Shown in pieces: positions 50,809-60,782 of a stretch of DNA of 64,000 nt. Within the stretch, counting starts at the first letter, position 1. Each line of letters opens with the position of its first letter. The stretch is taken from positions 310,001-374,000 of the forward strand of contig NZ_BMPZ01000002.1 in the NCBI RefSeq assembly GCF_014647855.1. The letters run 5' to 3'. The notes under the pieces are model-generated. The model made no database searches and was not told the DNA's origin. It was given only the letters and a program-made list of their open reading frames with translations. A program made the translations under genes and the position numbers. Source of the DNA: Shewanella gelidii (lineage in GTDB: Bacteria > Pseudomonadota > Gammaproteobacteria > Enterobacterales > Shewanellaceae).

Positions 50809-51671
50809 TATTTCGCTCCTTGAAGGTCTTTAGTATCACTATCGATTGCATGTATCCAACTGGGTTGCCGTTTGTCAAAGAAGGCATTTAAACCTTCTTG
50901 TCCTTCTTCGGATACGCGAATTTTGGCAATTTGCTCGGCAGTAAAATCTATGGTTTTGCTATCGATGACGCCATCTTCTTGAACTTGAATTAACTGTTTA
51001 GCCCAAGCAACAGCCTGCGGACTGTTGTTTTTAAATGCTTCAATGATGGGCGCTGATGCGAGAGATAAATCATCATCAATTTCATGGATGATATTGAGTT
51101 GTTGCGCAGTCAATGCGTCGAAACGCTCAGCCGTTAACATATAGCGTCGTGAAGCGCTTACGCCCATGGTTCGAATGACATAAGGGCTAATAACCGCAGG
51201 GATTAAACCAAGTTTGACCTCACTGAGGCAGAAACTTGCTTTACTATTAGCAATCGCGACGTCACAACAGCAAATTAGCCCGAGAGCTCCGCCAAAAGCG
51301 GCACCTTGAACTAAGGCGAGAGTTGGCTTTGGAAACTTATCGAGATCCGACATTAACTTAGCGAGCTGATGTGCATCCGCGAGATTTTGTTGGTAGTCCA
51401 TTTGGGCTTGTTTACGCATCCAATTGAGATCGGCGCCGGCACTAAAGTTTCTACCTTTGGCTTTGAGGACCAAGACTTGGCATGTTGAGAGTTCGGCAAG
51501 CAATGCCAGTGCATGAATGATTTCAGCAATCATAACTTCATCAAACGCATTGTGTTTATCTGCGCGATTGAGACAGATTTCGCCAACGCCATTGTCGAGC
51601 GTTAACTGAATGTATTGCAGATCGTGATCCAACTGTGCGATTGCGTGTTCAGCTGATTTTGAGTTGTTCAT
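50808..51671 (-). CDS. liuC: Methylglutaconyl-CoA hydratase
   Basis: LiuC hydrates 3-methylglutaconyl-CoA to HMG-CoA. The 287-residue crotonase-fold protein has the oxyanion-hole segments FSAGADLNWMRKQAQM and VQGAAFGGALGLICCCDVAIA. Active-site residues lie in CLSEVKLGLIPAVISPY. The position between the two MCC subunit genes supports methylglutaconyl-CoA as substrate; crotonase sequence alone would not decide it. Confidence 0.9.
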   Translation of the reverse strand: MNNSKSAEHAIAQLDHDLQYIQLTLDNGVGEICLNRADKHNAFDEVMIAEIIHALALLAELSTCQVLVLKAKGRNFSAGADLNWMRKQAQMDYQQNLADAHQLAKLMSDLDKFPKPTLALVQGAAFGGALGLICCCDVAIANSKASFCLSEVKLGLIPAVISPYVIRTMGVSASRRYMLTAERFDALTAQQLNIIHEIDDDLSLASAPIIEAFKNNSPQAVAWAKQLIQVQEDGVIDSKTIDFTAEQIAKIRVSEEGQEGLNAFFDKRQPSWIHAIDSDTKDLQGAK

Positions 51672-51714
51672 GGTGTATTCCTTAATTCAGTCTATTGTTG
51701 CTGTGCAAGCACAA

Positions 51715-53322
51715 TTACATGCGGAATACACCAAACTTGGTGTCTTCTATCGGTGCGTTAAGGGCGGCGGATAGTGCTAAGCCAACGACATCACGGGTTT
51801 GTGCAGGATCGATGATGCCATCATCCCAAAGCCGTGCGCTGGCATGGTATGGGTGACCCTCTTTATCATATTGTTCAACAATGGGTTGTCTAAAGGCTTG
51901 TTCATCGCTATCAGACCATGCCACGCCTTTTCGGGCCAATCCATCTCTGCGGACTGTTGCGAGAACACCTGCGGCTTGTTCACCACCCATGACAGAAATA
52001 CGAGCATTAGGCCACATCCACATCATGGTTGGGTCAAATGCGCGGCCACACATCCCATAGTTACCTGCACCATAACTGCCGCCAATAATCACGGTAAACT
52101 TGGGCACACTGGCACACGACACTGCTGTCACCATCTTGGCACCATGTTTTGCAATCCCTTCATGCTCGTATTTTTTACCAACCATGAATCCGGTGATATT
52201 TTGTAGGAATAGCAAAGGGATTTTGCGTTGGCAGCACAACTCAATAAAGTGTGCACCTTTCTGGGCGGACTCTGAAAACAAAATGCCATTGTTGGCAATA
52301 ATGCCGACGGGATAGCCATGAATACGGGCAAACCCACACACGAGCGTTGCACCATAACCGGCTTTGAACTCATCGAAGTCAGAGTCATCAACTACGCGGG
52401 CGATCACTTCTTTGACATCAAAAGGCTTTTTCAGATCGGTGCCGACAATGCCATACAGTTCTTCGATATCATATTTCGGTGGTTTAACCGCGCAGAGCAG
52501 GCTTTCAATTTGCTTTTGATTATTAAGACGAAGAACAGATTTACGAGCGAGCTCCAAAGCATGTTCATCGTTTTGCGCCATATGATCTGCCACGCCGGAT
52601 ATTTTGGTATGTACCTCTGCACCGCCGAGTTCTTCTGCGCTTACTTCCTCACCGGTAGCGGCTTTCACTAGTGGTGGACCGGCAAGAAAAATCGTACCTT
52701 GCTCTTTGACAATAATGGACTCATCGGCCATTGCGGGTACATACGCGCCACCGGCGGTACATAGACCCATGACAACCGCAATTTGAGGAATGCCTTTGGC
52801 TGACATTTGCGCTTGATTAAAGAAAATACGGCCAAAATGATCCCGGTCGGGGAATACCTCATCTTGACGGGGTAAATTTGCGCCGCCTGAATCCACTAAA
52901 TAAATACACGGAAGGTGACAGCGACTTGCAATATCTTGAGCGCGCAGGTGTTTTTTTACGGTTAGTGGGTAGTAAGTCCCGCCTTTGACTGTGGCATCAT
53001 TGGCGATGATCATGCATTCAACACCGCTCACTCGGCCTATACCTGCAATAACACCTGCCGCTGGTACTTCTTCATCATAAACGCCAAACGCAGCAAACTG
53101 AGCGATCTCTAAAAACGGAGAGCCCGGGTCGAGTAGTTTTTCGACCCGTTGTCGGGGCAGCAGTTTCCCTCGAGAAACATGACGCTCACAGGCGACGGCG
53201 CCACCGCCTTGGGAAATCTTATGTAGTTGCGTTTGAAGATCGGCCACTAACGTCGCCATTTCATCATGTTTGGTTTTGAATTCATCGCTACGTGCGTTGA
53301 TACGGCTGCTTATCTGGGTCAC
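51715..53322 (-). CDS. liuB: Methylcrotonyl-CoA carboxylase, carboxyltransferase subunit
   Basis: LiuB moves CO2 from biotin to 3-methylcrotonyl-CoA. The 535-residue protein has the two crotonase-like halves of the carboxyltransferase family: [22 protein letters not shown] and [15 protein letters not shown] in the first, [20 protein letters not shown] and [18 protein letters not shown] in the second. It lies between liuA and liuC. Confidence 0.95.
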   Translation of the reverse strand: MTQISSRINARSDEFKTKHDEMATLVADLQTQLHKISQGGGAVACERHVSRGKLLPRQRVEKLLDPGSPFLEIAQFAAFGVYDEEVPAAGVIAGIGRVSGVECMIIANDATVKGGTYYPLTVKKHLRAQDIASRCHLPCIYLVDSGGANLPRQDEVFPDRDHFGRIFFNQAQMSAKGIPQIAVVMGLCTAGGAYVPAMADESIIVKEQGTIFLAGPPLVKAATGEEVSAEELGGAEVHTKISGVADHMAQNDEHALELARKSVLRLNNQKQIESLLCAVKPPKYDIEELYGIVGTDLKKPFDVKEVIARVVDDSDFDEFKAGYGATLVCGFARIHGYPVGIIANNGILFSESAQKGAHFIELCCQRKIPLLFLQNITGFMVGKKYEHEGIAKHGAKMVTAVSCASVPKFTVIIGGSYGAGNYGMCGRAFDPTMMWMWPNARISVMGGEQAAGVLATVRRDGLARKGVAWSDSDEQAFRQPIVEQYDKEGHPYHASARLWDDGIIDPAQTRDVVGLALSAALNAPIEDTKFGVFRM

Positions 53323-53389
53323 AGTGCTGGTCCTTTATTCGCTGGCCAATTGTTACCATGCATATGTATATACTGGGTATTTAATGTGG

Positions 53390-53417
53390 GTGAGCTCAAA
53401 TGAAAACTTGAGCTCAC
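53390..53417 (-). other. Perfect hairpin between liuA and liuB
   Basis: GTGAGCTCAA and TTGAGCTCAC form a perfect 10-bp stem with an 8-nt loop in the 113-bp gap. No T-run follows in the direction of transcription. Such a structure could protect the 3' end of a processed liuR-liuA message or damp read-through into liuB. Confidence 0.5.
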
Positions 53418-53435
53418 ACAGTCGGGCAGGGCTTA

Positions 53436-54605
53436 CTATTTAGACTCGTTGAATAACTCACGGCCTATCAGCATCCGGCGGATTTCAGAGGTACCTGCAC
53501 CAATCTCATAGAGTTTGGCGTCACGTAATAGTCGTCCGGTTGCGTATTCATTTACGTAGCCGTTGCCACCCAGTAACTGGATTGCATCAAGTGCCATTTT
53601 CGTTGCGAGCTCTGCGCTATAAAGAATGGCGCCAGCAGCGTCTTTGCGCGTCGTTTCACCTCGGTCACAAGACTGGGCAACATTGTATACGTAGGAGCGC
53701 GCGGCATTCATTTGCGTGTACATATCGGCAAGCTTGCCTTGCACCAATTGGAACTGCCCGATTGACTTACCAAACTGTTCTCGTTCGTGAATGTATGGCA
53801 CAACAATATCCATACAGGCTTGCATAATGCCCAGTGGGCCACCTGAGAGCACAACACGTTCATAATCGAGTCCGCTCATGAGAACTTTCACGCCGTTATT
53901 TAGACCGCCGAGAATGTTTTCTTCTGGGACTTCACAATCTTCAAAAACGAGCTCACAAGTATTCGACCCTCGCATACCCAGCTTGTCGAGTTTTTGGGCT
54001 TGGCTAAATCCTTTAAAACCACGTTCAACAATAAACGCGGTGATCCCGTGTGGACCTTTATCGAGGTCGGTTTTGGCATAAATGACATAGGTTTCAGCAT
54101 CGGGCCCGTTGGTAATCCACATTTTGTTGCCATTCAAAATGTATTTGTCGCCTTCTTTTCTGGCATGTAGCTTCATGGATACCACGTCAGAACCCGCATT
54201 GGGTTCACTCATCGCAAGCGCGCCAATATGTTCACCACTGATGAGCTTTGGTAAGTAACGTTGTTTCTGTTCTTCGTTACCATTGCGATTGATTTGATTC
54301 ACACACAAGTTTGAATGCGCGCCATAACTCAGGCCGATTGAGGCAGATGCTCGTGAAATCTCTTCCATCGCGATTACATGGGCTAAGTAGCCCATATTTG
54401 CGCCTCCAAACTCTTCAGCTACCGTGATGCCCAACAGGCCCATATCACCGAATACTGGCCAGAGCTGGTTTGGGAATGCATTTTCTGCGTCAGTTTGTGC
54501 AGCAAGCGGGGCGATTTCATTGGCAGCAAAGTTTTGGACAGCATCTCTAAGCATGTCAATTTCTTCGCCGAGACCAAAGTTTAAACTTGTGTAGAGTTGG
54601 CTCAT
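53436..54605 (-). CDS. liuA: Isovaleryl-CoA dehydrogenase
   Basis: LiuA oxidises isovaleryl-CoA to 3-methylcrotonyl-CoA, passing electrons to ETF. The 389-residue flavoprotein has ACAD motifs [13 protein letters not shown] and [19 protein letters not shown]. The catalytic Glu is placed as in isovaleryl-CoA dehydrogenases, within [15 protein letters not shown] (about residue 246). Most other acyl-CoA dehydrogenases have it nearer the C-terminus. It follows liuR on the same strand; its electron acceptor genes etfBA are 12 kb away. Confidence 0.95.
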   Translation of the reverse strand: MSQLYTSLNFGLGEEIDMLRDAVQNFAANEIAPLAAQTDAENAFPNQLWPVFGDMGLLGITVAEEFGGANMGYLAHVIAMEEISRASASIGLSYGAHSNLCVNQINRNGNEEQKQRYLPKLISGEHIGALAMSEPNAGSDVVSMKLHARKEGDKYILNGNKMWITNGPDAETYVIYAKTDLDKGPHGITAFIVERGFKGFSQAQKLDKLGMRGSNTCELVFEDCEVPEENILGGLNNGVKVLMSGLDYERVVLSGGPLGIMQACMDIVVPYIHEREQFGKSIGQFQLVQGKLADMYTQMNAARSYVYNVAQSCDRGETTRKDAAGAILYSAELATKMALDAIQLLGGNGYVNEYATGRLLRDAKLYEIGAGTSEIRRMLIGRELFNESK

Positions 54606-54662
54606 TGTATAGTTCCTTTATTATCATTCTGTTGCCACAGTGCTGTGTTTTGCATTATTGGC

Positions 54663-54688
54663 TCAATTAAGGTTAGGTACTTAATTGA
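54663..54688. other. Inverted repeat between liuR and liuA
   Basis: TCAATTAA and TTAATTGA are perfect 8-bp arms separated by 10 bp. It could be an operator in front of liuA or a weak hairpin after liuR. Confidence 0.35.
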
Positions 54689-54771
54689 ACAGCAATTCCA
54701 ATAACGCTTATGAGGACCTTTATTTTTGCACTAAGCTATAAATTTGTTGGTTAACAATTCTTTACCTATGT

Positions 54772-55188
54772 TTAAGCAGACTTTGCCTCCGAATTTGCCT
54801 CGGCTTCTAATGCTTCTCGGCATTGTTGCTCAGCGGAATTAAGTTCCATTAAAACGACTTTGATATCGTCCATTTGCTGTTCTAACGCACTTTTTTTCTC
54901 TTCGACTAACTCAAGCATCGTGTGTAACTGAGATGTACTGGTTTTGTCTGCATCATATAGTTCAAATAAGCGACGTGTTTCCGCGAGTGAAAACCCTAAG
55001 CGTTTGCCGCGGAGAATAAGTTTGAGTCGTACTTTATCTTTCAAACTATAAATACGGGTTTGACCTCGGCGCTTTGGCTTCAGGAGGCCTTGGTCTTCAT
55101 AGAAGCGGATACTACGGGTTGTAATATCAAACTCTTTTGAAAGATCACTGATAGAGAATGTCGCTTGTTGATTCTGGTTAAAGCTCAT
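54772..55188 (-). CDS. liuR: MerR-family regulator of branched-chain catabolism
   Basis: LiuR controls leucine/isovalerate degradation genes in many proteobacteria. The 138-residue protein has the MerR winged helix-turn-helix at its N-terminus (FSISDLSKEFDITTRSIRFY, then EDQGLLKPKRRGQTRIYS) and a C-terminal coiled coil for dimerisation (about 80-125). It lacks the metal-binding cysteines of metal-sensing MerR proteins. I prefer ATG 55188, preceded by GGTG. An in-frame ATG at 55209 adds seven residues. It is first in the operon and close to a palindromic site. Confidence 0.9.
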   Translation of the reverse strand: MSFNQNQQATFSISDLSKEFDITTRSIRFYEDQGLLKPKRRGQTRIYSLKDKVRLKLILRGKRLGFSLAETRRLFELYDADKTSTSQLHTMLELVEEKKSALEQQMDDIKVVLMELNSAEQQCREALEAEANSEAKSA

Positions 55189-55230
55189 CGTGACACCATT
55201 AAATTTCATTTTTAAGCAAGATATATGAAG

Positions 55231-55246
55231 TTTACGTAAAGGTAAA
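55231..55246. promoter_or_regulatory. Probable LiuR operator between liuR and prpE
   Basis: TTTACGTAAAGGTAAA is an imperfect palindrome 43-58 bp before the liuR start. On the minus strand it overlaps a possible promoter (ACTTTA, 17 bp, TATATC), as MerR-type operators usually do. From this position the regulator could control both the liu operon and the divergent prpE. The match to the LiuR motif is from memory. Confidence 0.6.
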
Positions 55247-55483
55247 GTTTGTGATACTTGAAATTGATTAATATTCGCTGCCGCGCGTGCATTAAATGCT
55301 CATTTATTTCTTTATAAACAAATATTTGCTGGCTGGATAAACATTAGTCTTAGGCTAACGTCTAATTGGGAGTCATGGGGATAAAACCAATAATGTGCTA
55401 AGACGTCATGGTGTTTATTCGACCTAGAGAACAGCTTTGCCTGTTGTAGTCGACGCCGGATTTATCCCATTAGGAGAATAAAA

Positions 55484-57388
55484 ATGAGTGAGTTGGGAAG
55501 AGAATTACACGCAAATTCTTTGGCAAATAAAGAAGAGTTTTGGGGCGAAGCCGCTGCAAAACTATCATGGAGCAAACCATGGGATAAAGTGCTCGATGAA
55601 TCAAAAGCACCTTTTTATCAATGGTTTGCTGGTGCTGAACTCAATACTTGCTATAACGCCGTTGACCGTCATGTCGAAGCGGGTCTGGGGGAGCAAATTG
55701 CAATTCAATATGTCAGTCCAGTCACGGATGCCGAATATGGTATCAGCTATAACGAATTGCAAGCGCAAGTTAGCCGTCTCGCCGGTTATATGCAATCGGT
55801 GGGTGTGACGAAAGGTGACCGCGTGGTTATCTATATGCCGATGGTGCCTGAAACAGCATTTGCGATGCTTGCATGTGCGCGTATTGGTGCAATTCATTCT
55901 GTGGTTTTTGGTGGTTTTGCGGCAAACGAATTGGCAACACGAATTGATGACGCCAAACCTAAACTCATTTTGTCCGCGTCTTGCGGTGTTGAGCCCTCTG
56001 GAATCGTGGAATATAAACCCTTGCTTGATAATGCGTTAGAACAAGCGAGCCATCAGGTTCAAGAATGTTTGATTCTAGATCGCAGTCAATGTCATGCCAC
56101 CTTGATAGAAGGTCGAGATAAAAACTGGCAGCAAGAAGTCGCAAACAGTCCGAGTGTCGGATGTGTAGCCGTCGCAGCTACCGATCCACTTTACGTCCTT
56201 TATACCTCAGGGACGACCGGACAGCCCAAGGGTGTCGTGCGTGATAATGGTGGACATGCGGTAGCGTTGGCTTGGTCAATGGCGCATGTGTATGACATCG
56301 GTCAGGGGGATGCGTTTTGGGCAGCCTCTGATGTGGGCTGGGTTGTAGGCCACTCCTATATCGTGTATGCCCCTTTGATTGTGGGCGCGACCACCATTAT
56401 GTATGAAGGCAAGCCAGTAGGAACGCCAGATCCCGGCGCATTTTGGAACATTATTTCTAAATATAAAGTGAAAAGCTTTTTTACGGCGCCAACCGCAATC
56501 CGTGCGATTAAGCGAGAAGATCCAGAAGCCAAATATGCCAAAGCAACTGATCTTGAATGTTTGAAAAATGTATTCCTAGCCGGGGAACGTTGTGATCCTG
56601 ATACCCTTTTGTGGACGCAAGAGATGTTACAAAAACCAGTGATCGATCACTGGTGGCAGACCGAGACCGGTTGGCCTGTTGCTGCGAACTTAATGGGGTT
56701 CGATCCCGTTAAAATTAAACCCGGTTCCCCCGCGCAACCTGTTCCTGGCTATCAAGTCGAAGTTGTGGATGAAATGGGCGAAGAAGTCGAAGCCAATCAA
56801 TCTGGAAATGTTGTGATTAAGCTGCCGTTACCTCCAGGCACTTTGACCACCTTATGGCAAAACGATAAGCGTTATGAAGACAGTTACCTGTCAATGTATC
56901 CTGGCTATTACCTCACCGGTGATGCCGGTTACATGGATGAAGATGGCTATCTTTATATCATGAGCCGAATTGACGATATTATTAACGTCGCAGGACATCG
57001 ACTGTCAACTGGCCGTTTTGAAGAGGTTCTATGTCAGCATGAAGATATCGCTGAAGTTGCCGTGATTGGTGTGAGTGACAAATTAAAAGGTCAGGTACCA
57101 CTTGGGTTAGTTGTGTTAAAAGTTGGCGCCACTATTTCTGAAGAGCAGCTTCATAAAGAATTGATTGCTTTGGTTCGTAAAGAAATTGGCCCAGTGGCAT
57201 CGTTCCGATTGGTTAGTGCGATTCAAAAGTTGCCAAAAACACGCTCGGGTAAAATTCTGCGTGGAACCATGCGTAAAATCGCAGACAATCAATCGTATAA
57301 AGCGCCCGCAACAATTGAAGATCCACAAACACTTGATTTAGTGAAGAACACGTTGACGCGAATGGGATATGCTGATGCGCTGGTCTAA
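55484..57388 (+). CDS. prpE: Propionyl-CoA/acetyl-CoA synthetase
   Basis: This AMP-forming acyl-CoA synthetase activates propionate, acetate or a similar short acid. The 634-residue protein has the P-loop YTSGTTGQPKGVVRDNGGH (the VRDNGGH ending is typical of PrpE), ADP-binding HWWQTETGWP, and the C-terminal lysine region LPKTRSGKILRGTMRK that is acetylated to control such enzymes. Its place divergent from liuR suggests a role in short branched-acid metabolism; acetate or isobutyrate are alternatives. AGGAG lies 8 nt before the ATG. Confidence 0.85.
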   Translation: MSELGRELHANSLANKEEFWGEAAAKLSWSKPWDKVLDESKAPFYQWFAGAELNTCYNAVDRHVEAGLGEQIAIQYVSPVTDAEYGISYNELQAQVSRLAGYMQSVGVTKGDRVVIYMPMVPETAFAMLACARIGAIHSVVFGGFAANELATRIDDAKPKLILSASCGVEPSGIVEYKPLLDNALEQASHQVQECLILDRSQCHATLIEGRDKNWQQEVANSPSVGCVAVAATDPLYVLYTSGTTGQPKGVVRDNGGHAVALAWSMAHVYDIGQGDAFWAASDVGWVVGHSYIVYAPLIVGATTIMYEGKPVGTPDPGAFWNIISKYKVKSFFTAPTAIRAIKREDPEAKYAKATDLECLKNVFLAGERCDPDTLLWTQEMLQKPVIDHWWQTETGWPVAANLMGFDPVKIKPGSPAQPVPGYQVEVVDEMGEEVEANQSGNVVIKLPLPPGTLTTLWQNDKRYEDSYLSMYPGYYLTGDAGYMDEDGYLYIMSRIDDIINVAGHRLSTGRFEEVLCQHEDIAEVAVIGVSDKLKGQVPLGLVVLKVGATISEEQLHKELIALVRKEIGPVASFRLVSAIQKLPKTRSGKILRGTMRKIADNQSYKAPATIEDPQTLDLVKNTLTRMGYADALV

Positions 57389-57462
57389 TGAGCTCTAGTT
57401 GCTTATTTCGTGAGTGGTTCGCTTTTTAGCTAAAACTTACGCTACCGCTTCTCATTGACATA

Positions 57463-57491
57463 AAAAATGCCGCAATACTTGCGGCATTTTT
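57463..57491. terminator. Bidirectional terminator
   Basis: AAAAATGCCGCAA, TAC, TTGCGGCATTTTT: a 13-bp stem flanked by A- and T-runs, between the convergent prpE and menA. Confidence 0.85.
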
Positions 57492-57597
57492 ATTGAGTAA
57501 GTGCTCTTTTTCGACGCTTTAGGTTGACATCGATATGGCCTCATCTAGCGCTTACGGTTTTGTGCGCGGCAGCGATTGCTGCATAAACTTTCTTGGT

Positions 57598-58473
57598 TTA
57601 AGCCGAGAATACAAGGCCAACGCTAAATAGCGCGCTAAAGATCATTGTGAGTTTAGCGGTTGCCCCTAATAGCGGGTTTAAAGCCGCGCCTGACTCTTGA
57701 TGGAATTGCACCGTAAGTTTGCGCGCAATTAGCAAGGATAGGCCCGACAATAATACGGGTAAACCCGGTAACAATCCTAAGAAGTAGCCGCCAATAATCA
57801 AACCAAAAGGCAGATAAACCAAAGCTTGGTAAACGGCTTTGGCACGTGCTTCGCCGATGCGAACCGCCAATGTGTTTTTGCCTGCTTTGGTATCTGTGGA
57901 GATATCTCGGGTGTTATTGACCAGCATAATTGCAGCATTAAATAAGCCAATTGCCGATCCCATTAACCAAGCTGCCGTGCTGGTTTCAGCCGCTTGCAAA
58001 TAGTAGCTGCCAACCACAGCGATTAAACCAAAGAAGATGAAAGCTGCAACTTCCCCTAGACCGTGTGAGGCTAGTGGATAAGGCCCACCGCTGTAACCAA
58101 GTGCGCCAAAAATTGCTAGCGCTGCCAGTATCGCGATCGGAATGCCGCCGTGGTAAATCAAAAATGAGCCAACTGTTAATGCAAGTACTAGGCACAACAC
58201 CATGGCATTACGAACCGTCGACGGGGCAATCATGCCGCTTTGGGTCACACGAACTGGCCCAAGGCGTTCTTCTGTGTCAACGCCACTTTTGAAGTCAAAG
58301 TAATCATTGGCGAGATTCACGGCTATTTGTAACAGTAGACCGCAAAACATCGAAGTAATGGCTATAGCCCAACTAAAATTCTCTAGTTGTAAGGCCAAGA
58401 TATTACCAATGAGGAGAGGGCCAATTGCAGCGGGAAGCGTACGAGGCCGAATGGCTAAAATCCAAGGGTTCAT
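57598..58473 (-). CDS. menA: 1,4-dihydroxy-2-naphthoate polyprenyltransferase
   Basis: MenA attaches the isoprenoid tail in menaquinone synthesis. The 291-residue integral membrane protein of the UbiA superfamily has about nine membrane segments. The first Asp-rich motif is NDYFDFKSGVDTEERLGPVR and the second lies in VNNTRDISTDTKAGKNTLAV. The N-terminus ILAIRPRTLPAAIGPLLIG is typical. I start at ATG 58473 by homology; no good ribosome-binding site is seen. Menaquinone use fits the FNR-type site elsewhere in the window. Confidence 0.92.
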   Translation of the reverse strand: MNPWILAIRPRTLPAAIGPLLIGNILALQLENFSWAIAITSMFCGLLLQIAVNLANDYFDFKSGVDTEERLGPVRVTQSGMIAPSTVRNAMVLCLVLALTVGSFLIYHGGIPIAILAALAIFGALGYSGGPYPLASHGLGEVAAFIFFGLIAVVGSYYLQAAETSTAAWLMGSAIGLFNAAIMLVNNTRDISTDTKAGKNTLAVRIGEARAKAVYQALVYLPFGLIIGGYFLGLLPGLPVLLSGLSLLIARKLTVQFHQESGAALNPLLGATAKLTMIFSALFSVGLVFSA

Positions 58474-58911
58474 GAGTATCAGTATTCTATTATATGTTGT
58501 GATGCCGCCTGAGGTTGTCCACCGCACAGCGCTATATTCTTATATTAGAATAGCAAAATTTTGCAATTGAAGTCTGCCAACTAGTTCAAAAAAACGTCCT
58601 CAGCTTGTGAATCATCATCCGCGTTTCAATTGATGCTTAGGTGGACGGGGGTGGCTTTAAGTCCCTGTCTATAGGGTTGAAAGCTAAGGAATGAGCAACT
58701 TGTGAACTGACGCATGATTTTTGATTTGATGACGTGATTTTTGTTGCTGATGTCAAAGAATTCGCCAATTCGCTGTGGTTTTATAGTTCATAGATACTCT
58801 TATTTTATTGGGCAAAAGGTACATTTAATATATTGATATTAATGAAGTAATCGCCATTAAATCGGCGGTTGCTCCTTTGGTGACCCCAAGGCTTATCAGG
58901 AAGAATAGCGA
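58474..58911. other. Intergenic region upstream of menA and the SDR gene
   Basis: This 438-bp gap between two divergent genes should hold both promoters. I see no ORF, strong hairpin or operator that I can name. Confidence 0.4.
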
Positions 58912-59832
58912 ATGCGATTTGAAAATCAGGTTGCAATTATTACCGGTGCGGCTTCAGGGCTAGGAAGAGCCTATGCCATTACACTCGCTGAGCGAGGGGC
59001 AAGCATCGTTTTAATTGACCGGAAATACGACGTTGACGATCCCCAAGGAAAAGCCCGCCGACAGGCGTTGTTTCAAACACAGGCCGATGTCGAAGGGTTG
59101 GGAAGCCAAGTCTTAGTCTTTGAAATGGATGTGGCTTGTGCTGAATCGGTCGTTAAAACCGTGAATGAAGTGATCGAAATGTGGGGGCGAATTGATGTTC
59201 TCATTAATAATGCTGGCATTCATGAACCTTGCGCCTTCGAAAACCTCAGTTTTAAGACCTTTCAACGACAGATGGATGTCGATCTTAACGGAAGTTTCTA
59301 CTTTGCCAAAGCGGTGTGGCCGGTGATGAAGCGCCAGGAATATGGACGAATCGTCATGACCACAGGGGCTAGTGCCTTGTATGGGGACATGAACGAAGTT
59401 GCGTTTAGTGCAAGTAAAATGGCGCTGGTGGGCTTGGTCAATAGCTTGTGTATTGAAGGGGCGTATTACGATATTCACGTCAATAGCTTTGCGCCGCAAG
59501 CAGTCACCGCTATGACAAATAGTCACTTGGCAGATTCAGTAAAACCCTTGTTTACAAAAGAATCTGTTACCGCATGTATGATATTTCTTGCCAGCAAATA
59601 TGCGCCCAATGGACAACATCTGTTGGCTGCGGCAGGAAGCATTAGCCATGGTCAGTTTGCCGAATATGCGCCTAAGTTCTTTAAGCATGAAGAATGTAAT
59701 GCCGAAAAAATTCTCCAATCTTGGTCGGATATATATCAAGCCATGCCAGTTAAAGCCCACGATTGTGGTGAGTCGCAAATATTGGAGTGGGCAAGGCGCA
59801 GCGCAGCGCAGCATCATGTGGGCTTAGATTAA
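58912..59832 (+). CDS. Short-chain dehydrogenase-like protein lacking catalytic Tyr
   Basis: The 306-residue protein is an SDR related to the dehydrogenase domain of multifunctional HSD17B4-type enzymes. It has the cofactor motif TGAASGLGRAYA (about 11-22), NNAG (about 100) and the catalytic Ser region TTGASALYGD. The YxxxK motif reads FSASK: Phe165 (codon TTT at 59404-59406) replaces Tyr and Lys169 is kept. The chain is longer than a minimal SDR, with a C-terminal addition of about 60 residues. The substrate is unknown and normal redox chemistry is doubtful. AGGA lies 10 nt before the ATG. Confidence 0.85.
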   Translation: MRFENQVAIITGAASGLGRAYAITLAERGASIVLIDRKYDVDDPQGKARRQALFQTQADVEGLGSQVLVFEMDVACAESVVKTVNEVIEMWGRIDVLINNAGIHEPCAFENLSFKTFQRQMDVDLNGSFYFAKAVWPVMKRQEYGRIVMTTGASALYGDMNEVAFSASKMALVGLVNSLCIEGAYYDIHVNSFAPQAVTAMTNSHLADSVKPLFTKESVTACMIFLASKYAPNGQHLLAAAGSISHGQFAEYAPKFFKHEECNAEKILQSWSDIYQAMPVKAHDCGESQILEWARRSAAQHHVGLD

Positions 59833-59916
59833 TCTCTCGTCATACCATTTCGCTGGATATGCGCTTCATAAACAGGTTAACATTTGCGTTAATTGTGTAT
59901 GAATTAGAGAGTTACT

Positions 59917-60780
59917 ATGAGCCAAGTGTTGGATGATCTACTCAAGCTATTGTCATTAGAGCAGATAGAGATGGGTTTGTTTCGTGGTCAAAGCCAAGAT
60001 TTGGGCTTTGGCCATGTGTTCGGTGGCCAAGTAATGGGCCAAGCATTAAGTGCCGCAAAACAAACCGTCAGCTCAGATCGTCACGTACACTCATTTCACT
60101 CTTATTTTTTACGTGCTGGGGATGAGAAGCTACCCATAGTTTACGACGTTGAAATTATGCGTGATGGCGGTAGCTTCAGTGCGCGGCGAGTAAAAGCGAT
60201 TCAAAAAGGGCGCCCGATTTTTTATATGACCTGCTCTTTCCAAACCGAAGAGTGGGGACTAGACCATCAAGCGACCATGCCCCAAGTGAACGGCCCTGAA
60301 GGTTTGCTGAATCAGCAAGAACTTGCCATGACCATGCGCGATAATATTCCGGCCAAAGCGCTGGAGCTATTTATGGCTGATGCCCCAATTGAGATGCGCT
60401 TAGTCGACCCAATGTCTTCATTGTCTCCTAAAGCCTCTGAACCCAAACGTCATATTTGGATGCGGGCAAATGGCAAAGCACCCAAAGATTATTGTGTGCA
60501 TGATTACTTACTTGCTTATGCATCAGATTTTAATTTTCTTGTCACCGCTTTGCAGCCCCATGGTGTTTCATTTTTAACGCCGGGCGTACGGCTTGCCACT
60601 TTAGATCACGCGATGTGGTTTCATCGTCCATTTGATTTTAGTGAATGGTTGCTATTTAGTAACGAAAGCACCAATGCTAGTGGTGGCCGTGGCTTTGTGA
60701 CTGGACAGTTTTTCAATCAGCAGGGTCAATTGGTAGCGTCAGTGACCCAGGAAGGTTTAATGCGAGTCACGGAGAGCTAA
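59917..60780 (+). CDS. tesB: Acyl-CoA thioesterase II
   Basis: TesB hydrolyses medium- and long-chain acyl-CoA. The 287-residue protein (E. coli 286) is a double hot-dog fold, with FGGQVMGQALSAAKQTV in the first half and LATLDHAMWFHRPFDFSEWLLF in the second. That block holds the catalytic Asp, and the catalytic Gln is in ASVTQEGLMR at the C-terminus. A lipoprotein gene follows 2 bp later, the same neighbour pair as tesB-ybaY in E. coli. Confidence 0.95.
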   Translation: MSQVLDDLLKLLSLEQIEMGLFRGQSQDLGFGHVFGGQVMGQALSAAKQTVSSDRHVHSFHSYFLRAGDEKLPIVYDVEIMRDGGSFSARRVKAIQKGRPIFYMTCSFQTEEWGLDHQATMPQVNGPEGLLNQQELAMTMRDNIPAKALELFMADAPIEMRLVDPMSSLSPKASEPKRHIWMRANGKAPKDYCVHDYLLAYASDFNFLVTALQPHGVSFLTPGVRLATLDHAMWFHRPFDFSEWLLFSNESTNASGGRGFVTGQFFNQQGQLVASVTQEGLMRVTES

Positions 60781-60782
60781 AG

